This document shows positions 1 through 11,000 of a stretch of DNA of 64,000 nt, in pieces. The stretch's first letter is position 1, and each line of letters opens with the position of its first letter. The notes below the pieces were generated by a model. It worked only from the letters and a program-made list of their open reading frames with translations. It did no database searches and was not told the DNA's origin. Origin of the DNA: Rhabditoides inermis (lineage: Eukaryota > Nematoda > Chromadorea > Rhabditida > Rhabditidae). The position numbers and the translations under genes were made by a program. Where the stretch lies: contig CAWZYM010000308.1 in assembly GCA_963966185.1 (NCBI GenBank), forward strand, positions 918,789 through 982,788, in the 5' to 3' direction.

Positions 1-228
1 GAGAAAGAGAAGAAGTGTCCGCCCACCGGTGAGCTTTCCGCTCTCCTCGGGCCTCACAGTGAGTAGACCACAACTCCCACTCAGTATACATATTGCAGAA
101 TCCGCGGAAGCAACCGAAGAGAACGAACAGAACCAATTGCAACTCTTCTACCAATTCACTAGCTATGCCATCATTGCCATCCTCGGATTCTCATTCACCT
201 ACTGGCCTATGGAGGAGCACGCGTATCG
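1..228 (+). CDS. Partial gene: last membrane segment of a possible acyltransferase-3 (oac-like) protein
   Basis: Two exons are visible, 1-28 (ends at a gtgagc donor, phase 1) and 60-228 (starts after cctcacag, ends at gtatga, phase 2). The frame stays open across the junction. The second exon has an acidic Glu/Asn/Gln-rich linker followed by a hydrophobic stretch (FTSYAIIAILGFSFTYW) and then PMEEHAYR. A last helix followed by P-x-E and basic residues is how the membrane domain of acyltransferase-3 proteins usually ends, and nematode OAC proteins carry an SGNH domain after it. The SGNH-like exons at 1622-2588 could therefore be the rest of this gene, but the 1.4 kb between is repeats and I found no linking exon that keeps the phase. 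The gene begins before the window. Confidence 0.4.
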
Positions 229-266
229 GTATGACAACTATATTCTATAACAACGTGCAGTACATA

Positions 267-596
267 ATTATCTTTCAAAAGTACTTCCAAGTAAAAGAAG
301 TTAGTTTGTACTGTTGTCTCATCAGTTGAGCAAAAGGACTGACATGTTTTCAATGGAGACATGTGCCAACAGGCTCTCTCTCATACCAGTGCAAAGCGGT
401 CATATTATAATGAACGCGTTTACAAAGTTATGCAGTTACTATCTAAAAACACAACTTCTGTTGTAACATAACACGTCGAATAATGCTGAGAGCCTGTTTG
501 CACATGTCTTTATTGAAAACATGTCAGTCCTTTTGCTCAACTGAGACAACAGTACAAACCAACTACTTTTACTTGGAAGTACTTTTGAAAGATAAT
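267..596. mobile_element. Miniature inverted-repeat element, ATTATC family, copy 1
   Basis: The left arm (267 to about 380) and right arm (about 483-596) are near-perfect inverted repeats. The ends read ATTATCTTTCAAAAGTACTT and its complement. Each arm is roughly 110 bp around a loop of about 100 bp, and there is no coding capacity. Other copies with related ends lie at 44163-44501, 45581-45882 and 60185-60711, with a half copy starting at 1428. This is a non-autonomous DNA element; its superfamily is not clear from the ends. Confidence 0.8.
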
Positions 597-899
597 ATTT
601 GTCCTTTTCTTAAGTTTTGTTTCACAAAATTACATTTTCATACACGTTCGCGATTCGCTGCGAGGATACCGACGCGCCCCCGCTATTCGCCTCTCTCTCA
701 CACTCTCACACAGAGGGGCGGGGCGAAAGCGATTGTCCGACGCCCGCCCGAGCGACCGACACCAATCCGTATCTCGCTTCAAATTCAATCAAACTCAATA
801 CAACTTTCTATAACTCTCTCGAATAGAGAATAATAGTCAACGCATAATGAAAAATGTATAATTTTCAGTGTGCAGACCACGTTTCTGGTCGGAGTTCTT

Positions 900-1627
900 A
901 TTACAACCAGCGCGGCAGCGCTGGTTGGTTTGTGTTAACCCTAGTCGCGCGCTAGAATCGGCAAAAGGCGATTGAACGAAAGGTTCCTTAGAATCTTTAC
1001 GAGAACAATGTGATGCTGATAGATGTTATCAGGATGTTAGAAAATGGTTAAGTTTCGATTTTGGTAACGCTAGCTGTTGTAGGAAGCGAGATACGCGCGC
1101 GCGCCCCCTGAGGGGCAGGCAATCCCCCGTGTACGGAACGTTTTCTAGGGGGGGGGGGGGTGGCGCGCACCGGCTGCCCCCAGTAGACATGAGGTGCACA
1201 ATCCGCACTGCCTGTGGATTGGCAAACCTTTTGTAATATATGATTTTACATAGAAATGACATTGGAATTGTAAATTTTCCCATCAGCATTACAAAAACTC
1301 TTTTTTGCAAATTTTATACAATTTTGGACTCAACAAGGTGGGTGAACTGTTGGATTTCAAAAAAAAAATGTTTTGTGGTTCATGTTAATGTAAATAGATT
1401 TATACGAAATCCAATAAAAGTACATTCATTATCTTTTAAAAGGACTTCCGTAAGAGAAGAGTTTGTGTTACTCAACGTAATGCAACAAAAGCTCATGCAT
1501 TTTATCAATCGAAATAGTACACAAACCTGCTCCAATAGTTCAACAAGTTAAATATAATCGATCGGATACCGAAATCAATTTCCCGACACACAACATTTGC
1601 TCGCATTAGTTTTTATTGCAGAAAGAG
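900..1627 (+). repeat. Dispersed repeat, copy 1 (second copy at 44947-45780)
   Basis: This stretch is nearly identical, same strand, to 44947-45780. The shared region starts at attacaaccagcgcggcag and ends at gcagaaagag. Copy 1 lacks a block of about 105 bp (45270-45375 in copy 2) that has tRNA-like A and B boxes. It contains the left arm of an ATTATC miniature element (from 1428) but not the right arm, because the homology stops exactly where that arm would begin. There is a short palindrome ccagcgcggcagcgctgg near the start and a long G run near 1149. Confidence 0.8.
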
Positions 1628-2588
1628 AGAGGAACTTCGATCACGGAGTCTACTACTCGAAAGAGAAAAGGTGTTCGTGCATATTGCACTGTCAGATGGA
1701 TCTCGGGTCTGCACCCCATTCAACCCGGAATGATCGACGGAGACTTCTACTTCAAGCACATGCTCAACCAGGTGAACCAGTCGTCAAGTACTTCGATTCT
1801 TATTTTCACGTACAGTCCAGGGAATATTAAGCTCCGCCACCACTCCGCTCGGCCGTCGCGCATTTAAAAATTGCGCGCGCGCGAAAGTTTGAACGTGAAT
1901 TTATTCGCGTGCTCTCGCATGTCTATCGATTTTGCCGCCTCGCACTCTGCGTTCTCTGCTCTCTCTAATGGCGGCTGACTGATTTGCCCACCCACTGTAT
2001 AGTGTGCAATGTGAAGTGAAGCAGTGAATCAAACATGTAACTTGAAGTGTAGAGAAACGCATTGATATTTGAATCGACTATGTAGCTCGTGAATAGGGAA
2101 AAGAAGCAAAATAAGCAAAGTGTGTTTTTTTCAGTTGGCGTTCTTCGCGCACAACGCGTCTCGTGTGTACGTGCAGGGTCCTCAGCCCATGCCGAATGTG
2201 TTCATTGCAAGCAGTGCGAATGCTGTGCTGAGGAAGGGAGGAACACTGAATGCATCCGATCTCATATACTTCCCATCCGACGGGGGATGGAAGAGGGCCG
2301 CAGAGCTGAGGAAGAGGTGCAGGAACTGCATGGTGAGGAGGCTCTCTCTCTCTCTCTCCTTTCTCTTTCTTCTCTCTTTTTTCTCACTCTCTCTTCCCTT
2401 TGTAACGACACGTGTTTCAGTTCTACTCTCTGATGCCTGTCTTCAACTCGACTGGTTCATACAAGTACTGGAGTCCGAAGGGAGAAGTGTACATGGACAA
2501 TCACCTCCATCTCACCCCGCCTGGAAAGGCCATTGTCGCCCCCGTATACAGAAAACTCGCAAACACTTTCAATCTCACCAAGACTTGA
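1622..2588 (+). CDS. SGNH-like C-terminal domain, possible end of an oac-like acyltransferase
   Basis: Three exons join in phase 0: 1622-1771, 2135-2332 and 2421-2588 (TGA). The product is 171 residues without its own start codon. It contains GLHPIQPGMIDGDFYFKHM, a segment with VYVQGPQPMP, a cysteine pair near RCRNCM and a final MDNHLHLTPPG segment. A D-x-x-HL motif close to the C-terminus is where SGNH hydrolases carry the catalytic Asp and His, and nematode OAC proteins end in such a domain. No GDS block is visible, so the 5' part is missing or lies in unrecognised exons. The 3' splice site of the first exon (ttgcag at 1616-1621) and its first bases also exist in the repeat copy at 45774-45780, so the gene may be 5'-truncated by the repeat. 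A polyadenylation signal, AATAAA, lies near 2706. The family call is tentative. Confidence 0.45.
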
Positions 2589-3254
2589 GCGAATTACAAG
2601 TTATAAGAAGTGCACTGATGAAGTGCACTGACTCACCGTCTATGTACATAATATTATGGTCAATTTATGTGAAATAATTTTTTGTTGGACTCTTGTGTTC
2701 GTTGGAATAAAAGATTTTTAAGAAGGCATGAAGGCATTATCGGGGGCTCGATCCATGAGATCCGCCATTCACAATCCATTATCCCATTGCATTCTGATCT
2801 ACACACATTACCTCATGCCCTATCTTTTACCCCCTTTTCCTAGGTAACACGCATCTCATGAAAGTGGTGATGTTGTTGGCCCATCTTCTCCATCGTCTGG
2901 CATTTCTCTCCGTCCCTTTACACCGCACGGTTCAATGACTGCTGCTCTACTGTGGGAGACGGCACTTCATCCTCCATTTACATCTCTGTCCTCCCTTCCC
3001 CTCCTCCCTCCCTTTCTCCCTCCCTCCTCTTCCCTCTCTCCCTCCCTCTCTCCCTCCCTCTCTCCCTCTCTCCCTCCTTTTCTCCATCTCTCCCTCCTTT
3101 TCTCCCTCTCTCCCTCTCTCTCCCTCCCTCTCTCCCTCTCTCCCTCCTCATCTCCCTCTCTCTCCCTCTCTCTTCCTCCCTCTCTCCCTCTCAATGTCTC
3201 CTCTTCTCGCTCCTCGCCCTCTGCGCTCGCAACCCCCCGCCACCCCACTGCCGC
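2589..3254. other. Intergenic stretch with CT-rich tract
   Basis: This is the 3' flank of the preceding gene (AATAAA near 2706) followed by about 200 bp of CTCCC/CTCTC low-complexity sequence (2990-3200). A short open stretch at about 2868-2985 (with RFNDCCSTVGDG in frame 3) resembles part of the next gene's last exon (LNDRFSTVGG) and might be an upstream exon or an old partial duplication. Nothing else was identified. Confidence 0.4.
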
Positions 3255-3999
3255 ATGCGATTCGGCAAAGAACCAACACTCACCTTCCACACCAAACAAC
3301 AATTCGACAAGTACCTCATCGACCGGTATACGGTAGCCCTCAGTAGGTAACGGTATTACACGCTATACGGTAGCCCCCTGTAGCATACGGTATTACACGG
3401 TATACAGTAGTCCCCAGTAGAAAATGGTATGAGCAGGGAGGAGATGATGCGCGACGCGGGTCTCTCGCCAGAGGTGAGGGAGGGTGAGCAGCGACTGTGA
3501 GACAAGAAGGTCGAGGAGCTGAGGGTGAGCTGGACAGTGCTGCGGAGAAGCCGTCGAGATCACGGTGGGAGAGAGAGGGAGAGAGGGGGAGAGGAGGGAT
3601 GAAGAGAAAGAGGGAGAGAGAGGGATGAAGAGAAAGAGGGAGAGAGAGGGAGAAAGAGAAGGGAGAGGTGGAGAGGGAGAGAGAGGGAGATAGAGAAATA
3701 GAAGGGATGAGAGAGAGGGGAGAGGAGGGAGAGAGAGAAAGAGAGAATATACCTTGCAGTGCCCTCTGAACGACTGTTATATGCCGCGCTGCGGTCTGAA
3801 CGACCGCTTCTCCACTGTGGGCGGGAGTGTGGTGATGCCAGAGGACTGGAATCCGTATGAGAAGATGGAGCCCAGTTACGTGTACTTCAAGACAAGGGAG
3901 GAGGCAGAGGAGTGGATACGCAACAACCCCCCACAACCGGGACGGGCTGGTCCATCCGGAGAAGGGAGGGGATGGAAGAGAGAGACGGAAGTCGAATGA
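3255..3999 (+). CDS. Unrecognised small protein, two exons
   Basis: Exon 1 is 3255-3332 (ATG after gccgc; donor gtagcc, phase 0). Exon 2 is 3760-3999 (acceptor ccttgcag, TGA). The product is 105 residues. It has no signal peptide or membrane segment; its centre is CPLNDCYMPRCGLNDRF followed by STVGGSVVMPEDWNP, then a Glu-rich helix with YFKTREEAEEWI and a polar, proline-containing tail. The intron (3333-3759) holds repeated acggta/cggtat motifs and a long GA tract. I do not recognise the family. The Cys-x5-Cys-x4-Cys spacing and the conserved look of the middle suggest a real gene, but the start is uncertain and an upstream exon is possible (see 2589-3254). Confidence 0.4.
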
Positions 4000-4592
4000 C
4001 TACCTGGATCCGTGCTCCGAATCCATCAAACCACGAGACAATAATAGGCGAAAGACGCGATGAGCAACCAACAATGCGAGAGAGTACTGTGTTTCTGTTG
4101 AGTGGAGCAGAGTTTTGCAAAGGGAGAGAGAGAGGGAGAGGGGGAGGGAGGGAAGAAGAGCGAGGTAGAGAGAGAGAAAGAGAAAGGGTGAGTAAGAGAG
4201 GAAGAGGGATGGAGAGAGAGGAAGAAAGAGAGAGGCACAGTCCATGGACGAGAAAAATGAACAAATAAATTTGTGGTCAAAAAACCGGTACAAACATTTT
4301 TAGTGTCGTATTACTGTCACTGCTAAATGATATTTTTTTCAAACTGAAACTTGAACGTCTTCTTTAAAAAATGCATCATGCATGACACAACTTTGAATTT
4401 CAAAAAAAACAGAGAGAGAGTTTTTTTTAAATCACCTCTAACCTCTAAAAGTGATATCTCAATCAATCAATCAATCGATCAATCGATGATTTAGAAACGA
4501 CGTGAAACCCCATAATACCATCGATAATTAAAACATCTCAACCACTTTATTCGTTCAAACACTGGTCACAACATAGTTCATGACTCGTTTGC
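4000..4592. other. Intergenic stretch between convergent genes
   Basis: A GA-rich tract (4120-4250), an AATAAA-type signal near 4264 for the plus-strand gene, then AT-rich sequence with a short (aatc)n run near 4457-4485. The minus-strand gene ends at 4593. No gene is seen. Confidence 0.5.
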
Positions 4593-5218
4593 CTATTCCT
4601 CGTCCTCGTCATTCTTCTCTCCTTCCTTGTCCTCCTCTTTCTCCTCCTTCTTCTTGCTTACACTCTTGTCTTCCTTCTTCTTTTCATCTTTCTCATCCTC
4701 CTGCTCTTTCTCCTTCTCGTCCTTCTTGGATTTCTCTTCCTTATCTTCCTTCTTTTCTTCTTTCTTCTTCTTTTCACTCTTGTTCTCCTTCTTCTTATTG
4801 TTCTTGTCTTTCTCTTCCTTCTTCTTATCCTTCCCATCCTTCTTGCTCTTCTCCTTCTCGTTCGTCTTCTTTCCCTCACTCTTGTCTTCTTTCTTCTTCT
4901 TCTCTTTCTCGTTCTTCTTCTTCTTTTTCTTGTTTTCTTCTTCCTTCTTCTTCTCTTCGTTCTCCTTGCTCTCATTCTCATTCTTCTCCTCCTCCTTCTT
5001 TCTCTTCTTGTCTTTCTCATCTTTCTTCTTGTCTCCATCCTCCTTGCTCTCTTTGCTCTCTTTCTTCTCCTCTTGTTTTTTGTCTTCACTCTTGTCTTCT
5101 TTCTTCTTCTTATCCTTCTCGTCATTCTCCTTAGAATCAGCTGGACTCTGCGAAGCTAAGCGGGCAGCCCTCTCGGCATCCCTCACAGCTTTTCTGCAAG
5201 CGTTGGTTTAGAGAAGAA

Positions 5219-5267
<49 letters not shown>

Positions 5268-5505
5268 CTCGCATCTTCGCGTATTTCTTCCTTTCCTCAG
5301 CCATCAGATCCAGCTGGTATTGACGCTGTTCAGGATGTCTGCGATACCACTCGCGGTGGCCCTGAGATGACGTCATTGACACTGATGACGTCAATTCCAA
5401 ACACACACTCACACACTCGTACTCGCGCGGGTCGAAGCCCTTCCTGCGGTCCTCCTCCTTCTTCTTGCAGCAGAAGACGAACAAGGAGAGTGGGATAAGA
5501 CACTG

Positions 5506-5545
<40 letters not shown>

Positions 5546-5556
5546 GGGAAGGGAGG

Positions 5557-5609
<53 letters not shown>

Positions 5610-5671
5610 AGAGGGAGGGAGGGAGGGCGTACCTGTAGAATCCACGCAGCCTCCCACATCACTCCCACCAT
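4593..5671 (-). CDS. Short single-pass membrane protein with a Lys/Glu-rich tail (paralogue of the next gene)
   Basis: Minus-strand exons: 5633-5671 (MVGVMWEAAWILQ), 5413-5502 (starts CLIPLSLFVFCCKKK), 5269/5275-5361, and a last exon of about 610 nt starting near 5205 and ending at the TAG at 4593. The first two exons encode a short lumenal or outer N-terminus and one hydrophobic segment ending in CCKKK. The rest is cytoplasmic-looking and extremely Lys/Glu/Asp/Ser-rich (repeats of KKKEDKSE and KEEKD). Exon 1 is 39 nt, ends in ILQ in phase 0, and the next exon starts with Cys-Leu-Ile, exactly as in 6092-9599, so the two are paralogues. The junction from exon 3 to 4 keeps the long Lys/Glu frame only if a GC donor (gcgagt at 5274) is used; the GT donor gtcctt leads quickly to a stop. 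Function unknown. Confidence 0.55.
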
Positions 5672-6091
5672 ACCGCTCCCCGCTCTCGGAAAGGTCGAAA
5701 TGATTTCGACTAATATGATGCAAACTCGTTACAATTTCACCTTTTCACGTCGTCGTGCTTTATAAGAAACGTTCCGCACATCTTCAAGAATCGACAGTAG
5801 TCTTCAGCATAATTCATCGAAAATGTCGTCAATCTTTTCTCCACTACTCCTCCCATCTCTCCTCCCCATTAAACTCCAATTATCATTATATGATTTCACT
5901 ACCATTTGGTCAGACACACAAGTCTCATCAAACACTATTTATTCTCTGTCAATGCACGTGTGTCAGCGGCTAGTCCTTCTACGGTGTTAAATCGAAATGT
6001 TGACAAGAAATGTGATAATTGGGCATTGACTGTTTTAAGCGGGGGTCGATTGGGGGTCAGTTCGGGGGTCGGGGGTCGGGGGTCGGGGGGT

Positions 6092-6767
6092 CTATCCCAT
6101 GCGGGCCATGTCGCGAGCGATGTACTTCTCATCTCTCCAAGTGTCCTCCTTCTCATCCTTGTTCTTCTTGTTCTTGCTCTTCTCCTCTCCCTTCGAGTTC
6201 TTGCTGTTTTTGGAATTCTTCTTCCTCTCCTTTTTGTCCTTGGAATCCTTGGACTTTTTGTCTTTGCTCTTCTTATCTTTGGACTTCTTATCCTTGCTTT
6301 TCTTGTCCTTTTTTTTCTCCTGATCAGTTGGCTGATCCTGACTGGAGGGTGCTTTTTTCTCCGGCTTCGAAGGAGTGTCCTTCTCCTGAGTAGAAGGAAC
6401 GTCCTTCTTCTCGGGAGCAGAAGGAGCATCCTGATAAGAGACGGTTACAGGGACTGAAGAGAGAAAGAGAGTACCCTCACCTTCTCAGTCTTACTCTTCT
6501 TCTTTCCATGCTTCGACTTGGGTTCCTTGTCCTTCTCCTGGTTAGAAGGCACATCCTTTTTCTCCTGATTCGAGGGAACGTCTTTCTTTTCCTGGTTAGA
6601 CGCGGCATCCTAGAAACGCAGTGATAGTGGTGATAGTCGGAGGAATACCGAGTGACTGTTACCTTCTCTATCTTGGATGTCTTCTTCTTCTCATCCTTCT
6701 TCTCCTGGTTGGAAGGAACGTCCTTCTTCTCTTGGTTAGACCCCACATCCTGCATGATAGATAAGTA

Positions 6768-6813
<46 letters not shown>

Positions 6814-7598
6814 AACTACCTTCTCGGCCTTGGAATCCTTCTTCTTCTCATGCTTGCTCGGCTTTTCCTGGATCGAATCCTTCTCTGCCTTCGATTTCTC
6901 CTCAGCCTTGCTATTCTTCGATCCCTTACTCTTCTTCTTCTTATCCTTCTTGTCCTTGCTCTTCTTATCCTTGGACTTCTTGTCTTTCGACTTCTTGTCC
7001 TTCTTCTTCTCGTTCTTCGTCCCCTGATCCTTCTCCTGGTTCGAAGGAGTGTCCTGGAAACATTGCTGTCTTCTCTCTTCCGAATCTTCTCTCACCTTCT
7101 CCTGTTTAGAAGCCTCGTCCTTCTCCTCGTTTTTCGACTTGGGTTCGTCTCCAGCCTTGGCCACCTGAGACTGCGAGTTCTTCTGCTCCGGCTTGCCAGC
7201 CTCCAGACCCGAGTCCTTCTTGTCAGCCTTGAAGTATGAGTGAAGTTGAAGTATAAGTATGAGTGAGAGAGAGAGGGAGGGGAGAGAGATCCACCTTCTC
7301 CAGCCCAGATCCCTTCTTCTCCTGATTGGACTTGGGCTCGTCTCCACTCTTCAGGACTTGCGAGAGCGAGTCAGTTTTTTGTATCTTGGGAATCGACGCC
7401 TGATCGACGTTGGAGTCCTTCTGAAACACAGGAGGGTGACGGAAATAGCAGTGAAGAACACACCTTCTCGGGCACCGGCCCCTTCTTCTCTTGTTTCGAC
7501 TTGGGCTCTTCGGCGGTCTTTGTGTCGGCATCCTTCTGCACAGTCACCTGCACCTGCACGTTCGAGTTCTTCTTCTCAACCTGAACAAATAGGAAAGT

Positions 7599-7655
<57 letters not shown>

Positions 7656-9599
7656 CCTTCTCTACGAGGGATCCCTTCTCGTCAGTCTTGGCCTTGGATT
7701 CGTCTCCAGCCTTTGCCTTCCGTTCCTTCTCCTTCCTCTCTTGTTCTATCTCGGCTGCCGTCTTCTTGATGTAGAGGTGCATGTGATGGGGTGCGGGCTG
7801 TGTCTTCTCCTTGGACTTCCTCGATCCCTTCGATCCCTTGCTCCTCTTGCTCCTCTTCTTCTCATCCTTCTTCTCCTTGATCTCTTTCGCAGTTTTCTCC
7901 GTCGACAGTCTCTGTTCGTTGAATAGGAGAGGCTCATAGTTATTTCCCTTCGAAGGCTCGTCACTCTCGTCTTTCTTCTTAGTTCCACTAGTCTTTTTCG
8001 ACTTCGAGGCACCTTCTCCAGATGACTTCTTCGACTTGGAAGACCTCTTGCTCTTCGCTCCCTTCTTCACAGTCTTCTTAGACATCTTGCTGCTTCCAGA
8101 ATCCTCGGATTTCTTTGACTTCTTGGAAGCAGGCTCGGCAGGGACAGTCTGGCCCTGAAATAGAAGTGTCATCTCTATCTGAACTGTCTTCTCTTACCTT
8201 CTTCTCGATAGTCTGGATAGTGTGTTGGATTGGAATAGTGAGTGGGGGAATGGACTGGAGAATCGGCTGCACATGCAACTGCACCGGGACGACCTTCACC
8301 TGCTCCTTCTCCTCGCTCTTCTGCTCCTTCTCCTTCGGCTTCTCCTTCTCCTTCCTCATCTCCAGCTTCAACTGCTCCACTTCCTTCTTCAGCTTCTCGA
8401 TCTTCTCGTTTGTCTTTTCCATTTCACTCGGTTCATTTGCCTTCAGTTCCTTCTTCTTCTCTTCTTCCACAATCGCCTTCTCCAACACTTCGATCTTCTC
8501 CTTCTGTTTCTTCAGATCGTCCAGTCTCTCCTGTGCACTCTTCTCCTGCTCCTCTCTCTTCTCCACTTTCTTCTCCTTCACAGATTCCTTCTCCGACTTC
8601 TCCTTTCCGCTCTTGTCCTCCGAAGAATCCGTCGTCTTCGCATCTTTCACAGGCTCGGCCGATCGCATTTTGTTGACAGGCGTCTGACCCACTTTCGCAT
8701 CGGACACCGATTCAGCAGTGGTGACGAGAGTGACCTGCACCTTCTGCTCCTCCTCCTTCTTCTCCACGGGCCTCGGCTGCTCCTTCGCCTTCTCCATTCC
8801 TATCTCGCTCTTCTCACTCTTCTCACTCTTTAGAGTATTCTCATCCAGTTTCTCAGAAGGCAACAGAGTGAACAGTCCCTTCTTCGAAAGCTCAGCCACA
8901 GGTTTCTTCTCCGATACAGACTTCTTCTCCGATACAGACTTGTCCTGAAAAGACACCGTAGGTATACTGTATCATACCGTAACCCAGAGCTCACCTCATC
9001 CTTGACCTTGCTCACCTCATCCTTGACGGGAGCGGGAGCCGCAACGGGAGGATCCGCAACGGGGCGGGCGGAGTTGTCAAGAGCGCTGGTCGCCTGATGT
9101 ACGAAGATTACTGTACCTACAGTAACCCCATCTACCGTATCTCTTACCGTCTTTTTGGATGACTTGTCCGACTTGGCGCTGTTGTCAGCCTTGGTGGATT
9201 TCGTGGATGCGTCGGGCTTCGAAGACTTGGTGCTCTTCGTAGACTTTGTCGATTTCGTGGATTTCGTGGATTTAGTAGACTTGACAGATTTGGAAGACTT
9301 GGCAGGCTTGTTGGACTTGGTGGATCGGCCGCTGGCGTCCTTTCCGCTTTTTCCACTCTTCTCAGACTTGTCTCCTTTCTTCGGAAGAGGCTTGTTTTTG
9401 TCTCCACTCTTCTTCCCACCACAGAAGACTGCCAGAGAGACGAGAGCGCAGACGATCAGACACTGCAAAGGGGTAGAGTGATAGAGGGAGGGAGAGAAGG
9501 GGGGAGTGAGAGAAGTAGTGAGAAAGGGAGGGAGGGGGTGAGGGGAGAAGGCGGTCTGACTTGGAGTATGGCGATGGGCGGGGCCTCGAAGAGAACCAT
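6092..9599 (-). CDS. Large single-pass membrane protein with modular Lys/Ser/Glu repeats
   Basis: Twelve exons, every intron in phase 0: 9561-9599, 9148-9462, 8995-9093, 8198-8944, 7657-8154, 7464-7580, 7295-7420, 7096-7227, 6820-7053, 6663-6749, 6481-6609, 6092-6430. Product 953 residues. It starts MVLFEAPPIAILQ, then one hydrophobic segment (CLIVCALVSLAVFCGG), then a long charged tail. Exon 2 has a KST repeat array; exon 4 has a Lys/Glu heptad-like region likely to form a coiled coil (near residues 290-370), then a hydrophobic patch (PILQSIPPLTIPI). The last exons each begin with D-(V/A/T)-x-SNQEKKD or a variant and end in EK, so they look like duplicated modules. The C-terminus is not repetitive (WRDEKYIARDMARMG). 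One acceptor is aag (exon 8). Function unknown; a structural or scaffold role is only a guess. CT microsatellites sit in several introns. Confidence 0.75.
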
Positions 9600-9915
9600 C
9601 CTTCCTCCCTGGGTGAGTGCAGGAATGGACAATGGCAGGAGGAGAAAGGACGAGAGAGGGTCGGCTCCAACCAGACCACACCTTCCAACCAAATCAAATG
9701 CAAAGCGAATAATGACGAGACTGCAGACGGTGGGCGTGAGAATAGTTAATTTGTCCGACATGATTGTTAGGAACAACAATCCATGGCAACAATCTCGGAG
9801 AACATTTATTTATCTTATTTTACGGATATGCGAGTACTCTTATAGAGATCATCAGTAAGTGCGTGGGGCTGAATTGAATTCACAAGTATTTGGGGGTGAG
9901 CAAGTGGGTGAGCAG

Positions 9916-10834
9916 CTACTGATCGGTCCTCGCGGAGCGCGCGCGCAGAGTGGCCTGCTGAGCAGCGAGTCGGCGACGGTCTAGCAGGAGACGAGCAGCC
10001 GCATCCTGCAGGGAATATGATCAGTACCACATAAGCTACGGTAGAAATTCACCTTCTCCCGTTTCTCCCTCCGCAATCGATCGATAGCAGCCTCTCCGCG
10101 AGTCAGCGCCTGAACATTATTCATGAGATGGAAATTGAAAACGGACAACAAAGAGCAACAACGTGAAACAAACAACATTACAGCAATAACAACAACAAAA
10201 AGATACAACAATAACTCACGTTGGCGGCGTCGGCGGGTGTCATGGCTGCCCTTGCCGGCCGGGTCGGCTGCGGGCGCTGCTCACGCTTAGACGAGCGAGA
10301 CTGCGCACGCACCGAACGACGCGTCGGCTGCAGAAGGAAACAGTGACAACAAGCAGTATGGTGGAGACAGATACTGTACAACCCACTCACTGTTGTGTGC
10401 TGGATGGTGTGCTGGTGTACGTGGTGCAAGTGGTCCTGTAGCTGCTCCTGCTGCACCACAGCGAACGCGCGACGCGGACTCACCTGACGCGAGACGGCCG
10501 CCGAGAGCTGCGAGCTGTAACAACAATGTTTTGATAGCGTCAAGTTTTTTTTTATAAAATAAATATTTCAACAAAAAAAAAACGTACCGCACTCTGGCGA
10601 GCTGGCTCTTTTTCCGCTCGACGAAGTCGGTGCGAATCTCGGCCGCAGCGCGGTCCGCCTGTGCGCGCACCTGATATCGTTCATTAGTACAACGTTTCAA
10701 TGATGAATTTGAAACAGAAAAAAAAACACAGATAACTTTAGACGTACCTGTTGGATTCGCGCAATGCGACGCCGATCCCGCTCCGCGGCTATGAGACGTG
10801 AACGCTCATTCGGGGTGATAGGGACAACTTTCAT
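9916..10834 (-). CDS. Short Arg-rich coiled-coil protein resembling the N-terminus of CEP295/Ana1
   Basis: Six exons: 10748-10834, 10588-10670, 10391-10514, 10220-10327, 10053-10109, 9916-10005 (TAG). Product 182 residues. The N-terminus has a short ITPNE motif and then a continuous Arg/Glu/Ala helix (ERDRRRIARIQQVRAQ). The order 'SPNE-like motif, basic helix with QVR, then an R/E-rich helix with ERK' resembles the N-terminal conserved region of the centriolar protein CEP295/Ana1. That match is from memory and rests on a low-complexity helix, so it is only a hypothesis. A His/Gln-rich linker (HLHHVHQHT) and a second Arg-rich helix follow. There is an acceptor-like ttttctag at about 10849-10856, 15-20 nt upstream of the ATG, which could be a trans-splice site. 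Confidence 0.6.
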
Positions 10835-11000
10835 GCATGCACGACGCGCTAGAAAATTTAATTGTAAAGAATAACACGAGGACAAAAAGAAAAACAGAAA
10901 AAACTAAAACAAAAATACACAGCTGATTATAAAAATCACCGCTTGCATACTATTGACGGCGCTAAAAGGTATAGGTACATGAAGACGCACAATGTGATGC

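Noticed and set aside
4658..5125. Long Arg-rich open frame overlapping the Lys/Glu-rich tail on the same strand
   Set aside because: It is a frame shadow of AAG/GAG-rich codons; only the Lys/Glu frame joins to the membrane-anchor exons.
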